From the NCBI GenBank assembly GCA_000149225.2, contig CM000688.1:62001-126000 (forward strand): DNA of 64,000 nucleotides, in the 5' to 3' direction. The notes under the pieces are model-generated. The model worked only from the letters and a program-made list of their open reading frames with translations. It was not told the DNA's origin and did not search any database. Shown in pieces: positions 8,679 through 18,046 of this stretch (position 1 is its first letter; every line of letters begins with the position of its first letter). Made by a program: the position numbers and the translations under genes. This DNA comes from Lachancea kluyveri NRRL Y-12651 (Eukaryota > Ascomycota > Saccharomycetes > Saccharomycetales > Saccharomycetaceae).

Positions 8679-11624
8679 ATGACAACTGCACTGCAAGATT
8701 CCAAGATGTTGAATGGTGTTGGTTTGAAGGATAGTACTGATAAAGTGGGACGACAGACCAGTTCTGTTGTACAAAAGCAGGTGATTATGGCTGAACCTCC
8801 GGAAATTCCTCATGTGGAATTCAACCAACTGCCACTCTCCATTCTAATCAGGAATTTGACCGTGTTTTCTGTCAAGGAGCTTGCCCAATTTATGAAAACG
8901 AATTCGCATCGCAATCAAGACGCTTCGGCCAAAAAGATCAACTTTTTACAGATGATCATATATTTGAGGAACCAATTTTTGCGGATTTATGTTCTAATCA
9001 AATGGTGCAAAACTATCAAGAGGAATAATTTTCACACAATGATCGATCTTTTGGACTGGTTTCGTGGCACAAATATGTCTGTGAATAACTGTATCTGGGC
9101 ACTGAAGAACAACTTGATCAGTATGGCAAATGCTAAACTGCCCAATCCGGACTTGGTCACCGCTTTAGAGGTTTTAAGCCTTGGAAGACCAAATTTGCCT
9201 ACACATAACTTCAAGTTGAGCGGCGACGATAACGATACTGGTAAAAGTATTCCCACTAAATTGATACTAAAGAGGCTTGAAGACCTAAACACGCTCCTTT
9301 CCATTAAAATGTCGCTTATGGAACTTCCTGAACAATTGTACCAGTATTCAATTAAAGATGGAAGAGCCATTATTACTGTGGGTAATGAATTTGAAATCCA
9401 ATTGTCTATGATAGACCAGCGTTCTCCGCTGTTCTTTGTTGATTTGAAACTTTTATTCAACGAAAATTTACCTTTAAACAGACAAAAACTTGAAAAAGTC
9501 ATAAACGAGATTTTGTTCAAAAGTCCAAAGCCATTATTTTCCTTGTACAATTTTCTTCATAAGTATGTGCTTACCTTGCAGATGTACATGATTCATGTTG
9601 AATTGCTAGACCTTGAGGTAAATGGGAAGTATTCGGGCGGTAATTTAGTCCATCATTATGATTCAAAAAAAAATATCATAACTTTGAAGTACTGGCTTCA
9701 AAGCAGGATGGGTAGCAAATGTAAGGCCACTATTGGTGTTGATAAAAACACGCAATGCTTAGTCTTACGTTGGAACAATGGGAACGACCAGAACAACCCT
9801 CTCAACCAATATCACAACATCCTGAACAACCTAGAATCTGTTCTAGATGAAATAACTTTCAACCATTCTCAGATGATTAAATCAGACCTGCTTTCAACAG
9901 GCGTTTTTCAGGTGGACGATGAGAACTCAGACATTTTGTTGTTTCAAGTACCTACTACATGTGTCTCAACGGCACCGATTCAAATGAAGATCAATCTGAT
10001 CAGCGGTGTGTTTTATTTTAAAAATCCAAGCACCCTACTATTATCTTATGTGAGACGTATTAATAGTAGCTCTACTGTTGAAGAGCTAACTCGCATTTTA
10101 GAGAAGTTAAAGTTGGATAAGATTGTACACGTACTACGAAACATGTTTGAGAAAACTGGCTGGATTTGTAGCGATATTGTGAAGTTGACGTACCCCATTT
10201 TGCATGAGTCTCACAAGAACCAGAAAAAAATCCTTACGCGCGACTTGTTTATCAGATTAAAACACTGGCCAGCTAACTGGTATTTGATAATGAGTATTGT
10301 TTCTTCTGACTCCACCTGTGTTGTTGAAAAAAGAATAGGGAAAATCAAGTCTGTGAAAGGCAACTGGGAGGTAAAGTATTTGGATAAGTTGAATGTCACA
10401 ACTTCAAAACTTGAATCCATAACTTATCAAAGCATCATGTATTTACAAAAAACGATTCTACATAAGATCGTGAACCACATGATTATTGATTCCTTAAATG
10501 AATTAAAGATTTCCAATAGGATCACCAATGGTGATGCAATGGAATCCTTACCCGACTACATTTGGCCCAACGTCCAGCAAGAACGGTCACAGTCGTCAAA
10601 TAACAATGCCTCTGTGATTGCCATTAGCTTGGAGTCTTTCCTGGAGGGCTCCAAGGCTCTCAACAGTATTTTAGAAAGTTCTATGCTTCTAAGGATCGAT
10701 TACAATAATTCAGAGATCAGGCTATTTGGTAAATTTAAGAGAAACACACAATTGATTAGATGCCAGTGTGATGAACTGTTGATACATTTTATTGAGAAGG
10801 GCTCTTTATCTTTCTATATGGGTGAAAAATTCAGCAGCCTAAGTGTTATAGTCGAGTATATGGCCAAATTCAGACAAAAGTTGATGCAACTGGTTGTGTT
10901 GACTGATGTTATTGATAGACTGCATAACAACTTTTACTCTGAGTATTTCAGCATTGTAAGATTGAGGCCAAATGAAATTACATTCAAATATCTGAAAAGC
11001 AGCGAAGATGTCCAGGATTGTACAGTTAAAATCATCACGGATGACCATAATGTGGAGAAATTGAAAGTTACATTGTCACCATCTAATCCCCAGCATATTA
11101 TCCAGCCATTTATTGAGCAAGGGGGATACGATCATCACTTCGTTTTCAATTATTTGCAGTTTACCTCTAGATTTTTTGGCGTTTTAAAACAAATTTTAGC
11201 CAAAGAAACTTTGCATGGTATGTCCACCACTGTTTTCTTAAAACTTCATAACCTTTCCAGATACCAACTGGTGTACTATAACCATGGAAATAACAGCAAA
11301 ATCACATTGATTATAGAACTCAAAAATGTGTCCCATAATGGCAAAAGAAAACTACAGTATTATATTCATTTTTCGGACGACGAGCACATCTCTACAAAAA
11401 GTCCGGTATACCCCTTAGTTCATCAGGTAAGAAACACAGTATTCATGATTGATAACTCAGCGCTAGTTAACGGCAAAATCACCAATGCTTCTCCTAAGAA
11501 ACCCAAGTATCCTTCAGCTATCAAGCTTTCTGACGGTATCAGCTGTGATTCTAGCGACGTTGAAGGGGTTATTTTTGAAATTGACAGCATTTTGAACAGT
11601 AATAATACCGTTGTCGCAACATGA
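8679..11624 (+). CDS. RGR1: Mediator tail/scaffold subunit Med14
   Basis: Rgr1/Med14 is the backbone of the RNA polymerase II Mediator complex and joins tail to middle and head. The 981-residue product aligns along its whole length with S. cerevisiae Rgr1 (1082 aa, YLR071C). Blocks such as IRNLTVFSVKELAQFMKTN, DLVTALEVLSLGRPNLPTHN, SFLEGSKALNSILESS and LSPSNPQHIIQPF are shared. It is shorter mainly in the low-complexity N-terminus and internal loops. The ATG at 8679 gives MTTAL, like the MTTT start of S. cerevisiae. It is followed by an unusually long gap before the dehydrogenase gene. Confidence 0.96.
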   Translation: MTTALQDSKMLNGVGLKDSTDKVGRQTSSVVQKQVIMAEPPEIPHVEFNQLPLSILIRNLTVFSVKELAQFMKTNSHRNQDASAKKINFLQMIIYLRNQFLRIYVLIKWCKTIKRNNFHTMIDLLDWFRGTNMSVNNCIWALKNNLISMANAKLPNPDLVTALEVLSLGRPNLPTHNFKLSGDDNDTGKSIPTKLILKRLEDLNTLLSIKMSLMELPEQLYQYSIKDGRAIITVGNEFEIQLSMIDQRSPLFFVDLKLLFNENLPLNRQKLEKVINEILFKSPKPLFSLYNFLHKYVLTLQMYMIHVELLDLEVNGKYSGGNLVHHYDSKKNIITLKYWLQSRMGSKCKATIGVDKNTQCLVLRWNNGNDQNNPLNQYHNILNNLESVLDEITFNHSQMIKSDLLSTGVFQVDDENSDILLFQVPTTCVSTAPIQMKINLISGVFYFKNPSTLLLSYVRRINSSSTVEELTRILEKLKLDKIVHVLRNMFEKTGWICSDIVKLTYPILHESHKNQKKILTRDLFIRLKHWPANWYLIMSIVSSDSTCVVEKRIGKIKSVKGNWEVKYLDKLNVTTSKLESITYQSIMYLQKTILHKIVNHMIIDSLNELKISNRITNGDAMESLPDYIWPNVQQERSQSSNNNASVIAISLESFLEGSKALNSILESSMLLRIDYNNSEIRLFGKFKRNTQLIRCQCDELLIHFIEKGSLSFYMGEKFSSLSVIVEYMAKFRQKLMQLVVLTDVIDRLHNNFYSEYFSIVRLRPNEITFKYLKSSEDVQDCTVKIITDDHNVEKLKVTLSPSNPQHIIQPFIEQGGYDHHFVFNYLQFTSRFFGVLKQILAKETLHGMSTTVFLKLHNLSRYQLVYYNHGNNSKITLIIELKNVSHNGKRKLQYYIHFSDDEHISTKSPVYPLVHQVRNTVFMIDNSALVNGKITNASPKKPKYPSAIKLSDGISCDSSDVEGVIFEIDSILNSNNTVVAT

Positions 11625-12564
11625 AATTATATCATAACAATGTTTTTTTTTCCTTCTCCAGAGCGTTTATACACACACATGTACCAGCAGCATGCTATTT
11701 AATTTGTATATCCTGAACCTGTGTTTTTTTTTTCTCTGAAGCTTTGTGTTTCTGCCTGCTCTCTATCCAAACTTCAAAATAAAAACGGTATTGGGAGCGC
11801 CTTCCCCTTTACTAAAGTTTTAAAATAGCTTATTTCTTTTAGACATAGAGTTCTGTGGTTTTAACCAGTATCCGGACTACATCGATGCGGATTTAGAGAA
11901 AGACAGCCCAATTACGACTAAGATTTTGCTCTGCTGGAAAGCATTATAATGTAATGTCACTGTTAATGGATTGAATATTTTTAAAGCTGTTAACTTCCAA
12001 AGAGGACGTGAAAAATAGAGTGCCAATAATTAGTTTCATCGTTCCCACAAATTACAACTTGTGCCAGAGTGATAAGTATAAGGAGACTTGTTCCATTTTT
12101 TAGGACTACAAAGCAATAGATAATGATATTTGACGAGTATAATGATGCTTAGGTACCTCTTATCAGTATTTGCCTTTCAGTTTCTAATTAAAAGTGGAAT
12201 ACTCGGGGTATATCGGTGAACACCGTGTCATGCCCATAATTACATAAAATCAGCTACACAACATTACAAGTACATAATTACCAGATCGAAATAATCCAGC
12301 CAGTTCTGATTACTATCAATAACCTTTGGGGAATGGATTAAAGATTATTTTCCCTTTATAGCAGATAACGTGGTCTTTTCACAAGCGTGGTTATGAGATC
12401 GTCATCCTGGTCTCTGACATTGCTTTGCGGACACATACCGTCTGTCCGCTCCTCGACGCATCGCCGGATAAGAGGAGATGTCGGTCATAACGCGGGTATA
12501 TTAAGGCCCAATTCAATAGCGTTGGTGCAAGTACTTGTTTACAGATACACCACTCAAACCAATT
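11625..12564. other. Intergenic RGR1-dehydrogenase, with zinc-cluster-type sites
   Basis: 940 bp with no recognisable gene. The left part is A/T-rich. The right 150 bp are richer in G+C and contain CGG-N7-CCG at 12428-12440 plus several more CGG/CCG triplets (for example near 12444 and 12472), typical of binding sites for Zn2Cys6 regulators. This would be the control region of the polyol dehydrogenase. Confidence 0.45.
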
Positions 12565-13629
12565 ATGCCAGAAACACACAAAGCTGTAGTTTTGCAGAAA
12601 CAAGGTTTAATCACCTTTGAAGATATACCGGTTCCACAAATTGAAGATCCTCATTATGTCAAGCTTGCTATTAAAAAGACTGGTATCTGCGGTTCTGATG
12701 TGCATTACTATAAAACTGGTGCTATAGGCAACTTTGTTGTCAAGGACCCAATGGTTCTGGGTCATGAATCCAGTGGTGTTGTAGTTGAAGTTGGTAGCAA
12801 AGTCACTAGCGTCAAAGTTGGTGATCGTGTTGCGATTGAACCAGGTGTTCCCAGCAGATACTCGAAAGCAACCAAATCAGGACACTACAACTTATGTCCA
12901 AGTATGGCTTTCGCTGCTACACCTCCAATTGACGGTACGTTGTTGAAGTACTACTTGTCTCCAGAAGACTTCTTGGTCAAATTGCCAGACAGCGTGTCTT
13001 TCGAAGAGGGTGCTTGCGTTGAACCCCTATCAGTCGGCGTTCACGCCAACAAGTTGGCTGACGTGAGATTTGGTAGCAAAGTTGTTGTATTTGGTGCTGG
13101 CCCAGTCGGTTTGTTGGCCGGTGCAGTGTCACGTGCCTTTGGAGCTACCGATGTGGTCTTTGTTGACGTCTTTGATCACAAGTTGGAAAGGACAAACGAA
13201 TTCGGTGCTACTCAAACTGTCAACTCTTCTAAGTTCAAGAGCGAGGATGATCTTGTAAAGGAAATACAACGAGTTCTGAGTGGGGAACAACCGGAAGTTG
13301 TTTTTGAGTGCTCTGGGGCTGAAGTCTGTATTAGAGCTGGTATCAAAGCTTGTAAAGCAGGTGGCAGATACGTTCAAGTAGGTATGGGGAAGGATAATGT
13401 CAACTTCCCAATCTCCGAAGTAGTTTCCAAAGAGTTGCAAGTCCTAGGTACTTTCAGGTACTGTTTCGGTGATTACAATGATTCAGTAAAATTGATCTCG
13501 GAAGGTAAAGTTAACGTTAAGCCACTGATTACTCATAGGTTTAAGTTCCAGGACGCTATTAAGGCTTACGAATTCAACATTGAACACGGTGAAGATGTCG
13601 TTAAGACCATCATCGACGGACCAGAATGA
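12565..13629 (+). CDS. Zinc- and NAD-dependent sorbitol/xylitol dehydrogenase
   Basis: Medium-chain dehydrogenase that oxidises sorbitol or xylitol to the ketose with NAD+. The 354-residue product has catalytic-zinc ligands C42, H67 and E68 (GICGSD and GHESSG motifs), the dinucleotide motif GAGPVG near residue 177 and an acidic residue at the end of the second strand (VFVDVFD), which favours NAD over NADP. The position, between RGR1 and FET5, is that of S. cerevisiae XYL2 (YLR070C). The sequence, however, looks closer to the subtelomeric sorbitol dehydrogenases Sor1/Sor2 (for example DPHYVKLAIKKTGICGSD, VAIEPGVPSRYS and LSPEDFLVKLP). The frame is open from a TTG ten codons upstream; the ATG at 12565 is the likely start. 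No symbol is given because XYL2 and SOR1 are both defensible. Confidence 0.93.
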   Translation: MPETHKAVVLQKQGLITFEDIPVPQIEDPHYVKLAIKKTGICGSDVHYYKTGAIGNFVVKDPMVLGHESSGVVVEVGSKVTSVKVGDRVAIEPGVPSRYSKATKSGHYNLCPSMAFAATPPIDGTLLKYYLSPEDFLVKLPDSVSFEEGACVEPLSVGVHANKLADVRFGSKVVVFGAGPVGLLAGAVSRAFGATDVVFVDVFDHKLERTNEFGATQTVNSSKFKSEDDLVKEIQRVLSGEQPEVVFECSGAEVCIRAGIKACKAGGRYVQVGMGKDNVNFPISEVVSKELQVLGTFRYCFGDYNDSVKLISEGKVNVKPLITHRFKFQDAIKAYEFNIEHGEDVVKTIIDGPE

Positions 13630-14932
13630 TTTAAAAAAAAAAAATGAGTCGATACTATTACTTGTCGTAATAACGTATAGGGGTATCATAGGCCAAATAT
13701 GTAAAAATTTCGCTTGTTTCTAGTATTCAGTGTTCGTTTCTTCATCTCAGGCATGAACATTTTCGGAGACTATCTCTAATTATATCAGGCAACAGCTCAT
13801 TTTCTATTTTTATACCTGAAACTTTGGTGAGTTTCAGAAGGTTTGCCATGTTAAAGTCTGCATTTATGGTTGCATACCCATAAAGATGTATGAACTAGGG
13901 CCCTGAGCTGGCATACTTTCAAGCAATTTTTACATGCAGGATACCGATCTGTCCAAAAGAGAGAATCTACTCATCATATCTGCTCTACGTATGAAGTAAA
14001 AAAAAAAAGTCGTTCCCCACTGTGGCATACAGTTGATGCGGACCTACTAATAGACTGCGACACTAAATTAATCTAATCTTGCTTTGAAAGCCAAATTGTA
14101 GCTTTGTTTATCCATAAATCATCTATCAATAGGCATTACCAGTATGTTCAAAGCTCATACAAAGGCATCGTTTCATTTTAAGATTCACTGGACGGCTTGG
14201 TGTGACATGTCTGGTCCACCCAAATAACCGTGAAATATTGTCGATTAGCTGTTAGGAAGTAATGTATTAATTAATGCCAGGATAATTAAAGAATTTCAAT
14301 ATTAAAAGTAGCACGATTGTAACCAAGTGGGTAAATATTAGTACATTGGGATTATTTGGCCAAACAAGAAAGACAACAACGAAGCTGTCATATGCTCTTG
14401 TTTAGATAAAATAAAATAAAGCTACTGGGGTTGGCGCTGGAAGCGTTTCTACACGAGGCATGTTCAACTTGTGAAAGGGAAGGCACCGACTCACATAATT
14501 TGGTGCATATATATGTATATATATTTTTGAAATATGGCCCAGTGTTTACAAGAGGTTTGGATATGTTTGTGTATTATTATGCGCAAGTCCTCTACCAAAC
14601 TCTCAGCTACGGGTAATAGCTGTCGTACGATTACGATACTACGCATTGAGCTCGTTTTTCGGATTTGATTTACGCGGTACCATATTACTACCTTCGTCAC
14701 CGTAATTCGTGTGTACGTTTGTAAAATGAGGCCATTGCCTATTTTTCAAAAGATCGTATTTTTCTTTAGTTTCGCTAGACCTTTAATGAAGGCTCCGCCC
14801 GGGGTGCACTTTGGCCCAGGGAACTTCGACAATTTGTGGTTCGCGCTGTGAAGTTTACAATCTGTAATTTTTAGTGTATCGTTCCTCCCCACCACACGTC
14901 CTCTCCATACCAGTAGGACAATATCAAAAAAA
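13630..14932. other. Intergenic dehydrogenase-FET5 (1.3 kb)
   Basis: No gene, tRNA or repeat recognised. Short A/T runs include TATATATGTATATATA near 14506-14523. The right end carries an Aft1-type site, listed separately. Confidence 0.5.
14802..14808 (-). promoter_or_regulatory. Aft1-type iron-response site, FET5 promoter
   Basis: The plus strand reads GGGTGCA, so TGCACCC lies on the minus strand. This is the core of the Aft1/Aft2 iron-regulon site. It is about 125 bp before the FET5 start, in a G+C-rich patch. Iron control is inferred from the motif and from the gene. Confidence 0.6.
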
Positions 14933-16780
14933 ATGTTGTCTACACTTCCTTTAGCTCTTTGCTGCCTTTTGATTGGGTTGGCAACAGCTTCAAAGACTCA
15001 TGTTTTTAATTTTACGACAGGTTGGGTCACAGCCAACCCAGATGGAATGTTTGAGAAGCAGATGATCGGGTTCAATGGCGAGTGGCCAATCCCAGACATC
15101 CACGTGAACAAGGGAGACCGTGTCTTGGTATATTTGACTAATGGTTTCGAAGATCTTCCCACATCTCTACATTTCCATGGGCTCTTCCAGAATACTAGTT
15201 ACGGCAACTCCAACGCCATGGACGGCCCGCAGATGGTCACACAATGTCCAATTATGCCAGGTGATACCTTTTTGTACAATTTCACAGTACCAGACCAGGT
15301 CGGTACCTATTGGTATCATTCCCACTCTGGCGCACAGTATACAGATGGTATGAGAGCCGCCTTTATTGTTCACGATGAAGATGAACCTTTCGAATATGAT
15401 CAAGAAATGATTATTATGGTATCTGATTTATATCATAAGCCCTATACCCAAGTCACTAATGAGTTTTTATCAAGGTATAATCCTACAGGTGCAGAGCCCA
15501 TCCCCCAAAACATGTTGTTTAACAATACAGTCAATGCATCCATTGCCTTTGAGTCAAATAAAACTTACTTGCTAAGGCTTTTAAACACTGGAAATTTCTT
15601 ATCTCAATACTTGTATATTGAGGACCATGAAATGACAATTGTGGAAGTGGATGGTGTCTATGTCAAACCAAATGTCACTGATTTGGTTTATATGTCCGTT
15701 GGTCAAAGAATGTCAGTTTTGGTTCGCTCAAAGGATACTGCGGAGAGGAACTATGCGTTCATGCAAAAAGCAGACGATACAATGTTGGATAGTATTCCTT
15801 CAGATCTAGTATTGAACAGGACTAACCAAGTTATCTACGATGAGGAGAAGGACAATGCCAATGAATACCATACACATGATTTGGATAAGGCTACAAACGA
15901 TTTTTATTTGGTTCCACTTGTAGGCCGGGAATTATATGACGATTATGATTATCAAATTACGTTCGATGTTAAGATGGATAACTTGGGTGATGGTGTCAAC
16001 TACGCCTTTTTTAACAATATCACGTATGTCGCCCCAAAGGTTCCTACTTTAGTTACTGCGTTGACTGCCGGTAAGTTGGCCACAGAACCGTGGGTCTACG
16101 GTGACAATATTAATGCACACGTGCTCCAGTATGGGGAGGTTGTTGAATTAGTGGTAAATAACTATGACGACGGAAGACATCCATTCCACTTGCACGGTCA
16201 TAATTTCCAGATTGTGCAAAAATCTCGAGCTTTTGATAAGGATAACGGTGATGATGTGGCGGACAATACAGTTCCATATAATGAAAGCTCTCCTTTAATG
16301 CCGTTCCCAGACGTCCCAATGATTAGGGACACTGTCGTTCTCGAACCTAATGGACATATCGTGTTGAGGTTTAAAGCGGACAACCCGGGAGTCTGGATTT
16401 TCCACTGTCATGTTGACTGGCACTTAGAGCAAGGTCTAGCAGCTGTATTCATCGAGGCTCCTTTAGAATTGCAAGATGTGGAGACCTTGTCCGAAAATTA
16501 TCTACAGGTTTGTGCCAGCGGTAAAATTCCAACGAAAGGCAACGCAGCCGGTCATTTCGATGACTGGTATGACATGAGTGGATTGCCAAGGCAGCCTACA
16601 CCTCTGCCGGAGGGGTTCACCATCAGGGGTTATATTGCATTCCTGATATCAACGTTGATTGGTCTGTACGGGTTATACAATATCGTGCAGTACGGTATTA
16701 ATGAGGTCTCTCAAGATGACTCGCAAATTTATGAAAGGTTAAAGCATGTTTTGGAGGAAAACGGCGAAAGCGTTGAGTGA
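14933..16780 (+). CDS. FET5: Vacuolar-type multicopper ferroxidase
   Basis: Oxidises Fe2+ to Fe3+ for transport by a partner permease (Fth1 at the vacuole in S. cerevisiae). The 615-residue product (S. cerevisiae Fet5 622 aa) starts with a signal peptide (about residues 1-19), then three cupredoxin domains. All copper motifs are intact: HFHGLFQ, WYHSHSG, HPFHLHGHNF and HCHVDWHLEQG. Several NxS/T glycosylation sites follow, and one membrane segment lies at about 566-586, leaving a short cytosolic tail. It is closer to Fet5 than to Fet3 in wording and length (SRYNPTGAEPIPQN, NNITYVAPKVPTL), and it sits at the YFL041W position. An Aft1 site lies upstream. Confidence 0.95.
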   Translation: MLSTLPLALCCLLIGLATASKTHVFNFTTGWVTANPDGMFEKQMIGFNGEWPIPDIHVNKGDRVLVYLTNGFEDLPTSLHFHGLFQNTSYGNSNAMDGPQMVTQCPIMPGDTFLYNFTVPDQVGTYWYHSHSGAQYTDGMRAAFIVHDEDEPFEYDQEMIIMVSDLYHKPYTQVTNEFLSRYNPTGAEPIPQNMLFNNTVNASIAFESNKTYLLRLLNTGNFLSQYLYIEDHEMTIVEVDGVYVKPNVTDLVYMSVGQRMSVLVRSKDTAERNYAFMQKADDTMLDSIPSDLVLNRTNQVIYDEEKDNANEYHTHDLDKATNDFYLVPLVGRELYDDYDYQITFDVKMDNLGDGVNYAFFNNITYVAPKVPTLVTALTAGKLATEPWVYGDNINAHVLQYGEVVELVVNNYDDGRHPFHLHGHNFQIVQKSRAFDKDNGDDVADNTVPYNESSPLMPFPDVPMIRDTVVLEPNGHIVLRFKADNPGVWIFHCHVDWHLEQGLAAVFIEAPLELQDVETLSENYLQVCASGKIPTKGNAAGHFDDWYDMSGLPRQPTPLPEGFTIRGYIAFLISTLIGLYGLYNIVQYGINEVSQDDSQIYERLKHVLEENGESVE

Positions 16781-18046
16781 TTGCAGTACATAGCATCTGT
16801 GCACGCTTTCCTTCATAGCGGGTTATTTCTTGTACCCCTTCCTAAAAAAAAAAAAAAAAAAAAAAAAAACGTGAATAGCAGTCATTCTTTGGAATCTATA
16901 ACCATTTTCGCTTTGTAATGCTACTCGAAATCTTCAACATAGTATGTTTCAATGCACTGCAACCGCGTATGAAACCCATGTTATGGGAAGCTGCTTTTCT
17001 GATATGAGCTGATGACCATTGCAAAATATTTGATGTTGAATTCATGGCTTTTATTTTTTTAATTTTCGGTACATTGGAATATATCATTATAATATCTACA
17101 CACCTGAGAAGCGACTTTCAGGTGTGCCCATTCGACTGAGCTATTTTATCCGTTTTCGTTGGCAAAACACTTTTTTGCTTCCCAAACTCCAAAAATCTAG
17201 CTTTTTTTGCATAATCGATCTGCATCAGTGAACGTTATTTGTGTGATAACTGATACGAGTATCTTGAAATGTTTCAAATAAATGTACTCGTGGCAATTAG
17301 CAAATTATGAAATTTTTCAAGAGTGACCTACGGTCTTTTGCACCTCTCACTAAGCACATTTATGAGCTAATTATTGGTCTTACTGGTGGATACCTTTTTT
17401 TAAATAGCTGTTTTTCCTGGTTTTTGCTTTATCGTTATCTACAGTCTCATCGCATATGAATACCAGGAACCCAAATCCTTTCAAACTTTCTAGACAAGCA
17501 AACCGTGATTATGATAAAGAGAAATAGTGACATTTAAGCTTCTATTTCTGTGCAGGTATCACGATGGTACGTGGTCATCTACCGCGTAAACTTGAGTAAT
17601 ACAACTGCGCTCTCCGATGTATCGGTGAACACTTAGGCAATAGCCTTTCAAGAAACTCCGAAAACTAGCATGAGTAAGAATATACCCAAATTTGAGAATT
17701 GTAAAAGTCTCCGCTTAAAGAAGGCGCTCAAAATTCAGTATACGACATCCGATTTTTGCTTACGAAATGAATCTGTGTAGATCTTATATAACTGCGTCTG
17801 TAAATTCAGTCGTGAATTACAGCATAGCAGATTTTTAGAGCTTCTAATAGTGATTTTTTTCTCATTCTCTTCTCATGCTTTTTTTCGGTATTTGTTAATT
17901 TTCCGATCGTTCTTAATTTTGTACAAACGAAAATTTTTCAGATTTTTCTCACTCGAAAGTTTCTCGAAAGAAATCAAACTTTCCTGTTCCTCCTATCCAT
18001 CGTACTCTTGTGTTTCGAGTTTACTGGGGAAAACTTCATAGAAGCA
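16781..18046. other. Intergenic FET5-MEF1 (1.27 kb), A-tract and inverted repeat
   Basis: Begins with the FET5 3' end and a run of 26 A (16844-16869). A perfect 9-bp inverted repeat CACACCTGA...TCAGGTGTG with a 10-nt spacer is at 17099-17126. The 3' part is T-rich MEF1 promoter. No gene is visible. Confidence 0.5.

Noticed and set aside
17003-17045. C/D-box snoRNA-like TGATGA near 17010
   Set aside because: The C box lacks the leading purine, and no properly spaced D box or terminal stem is present.
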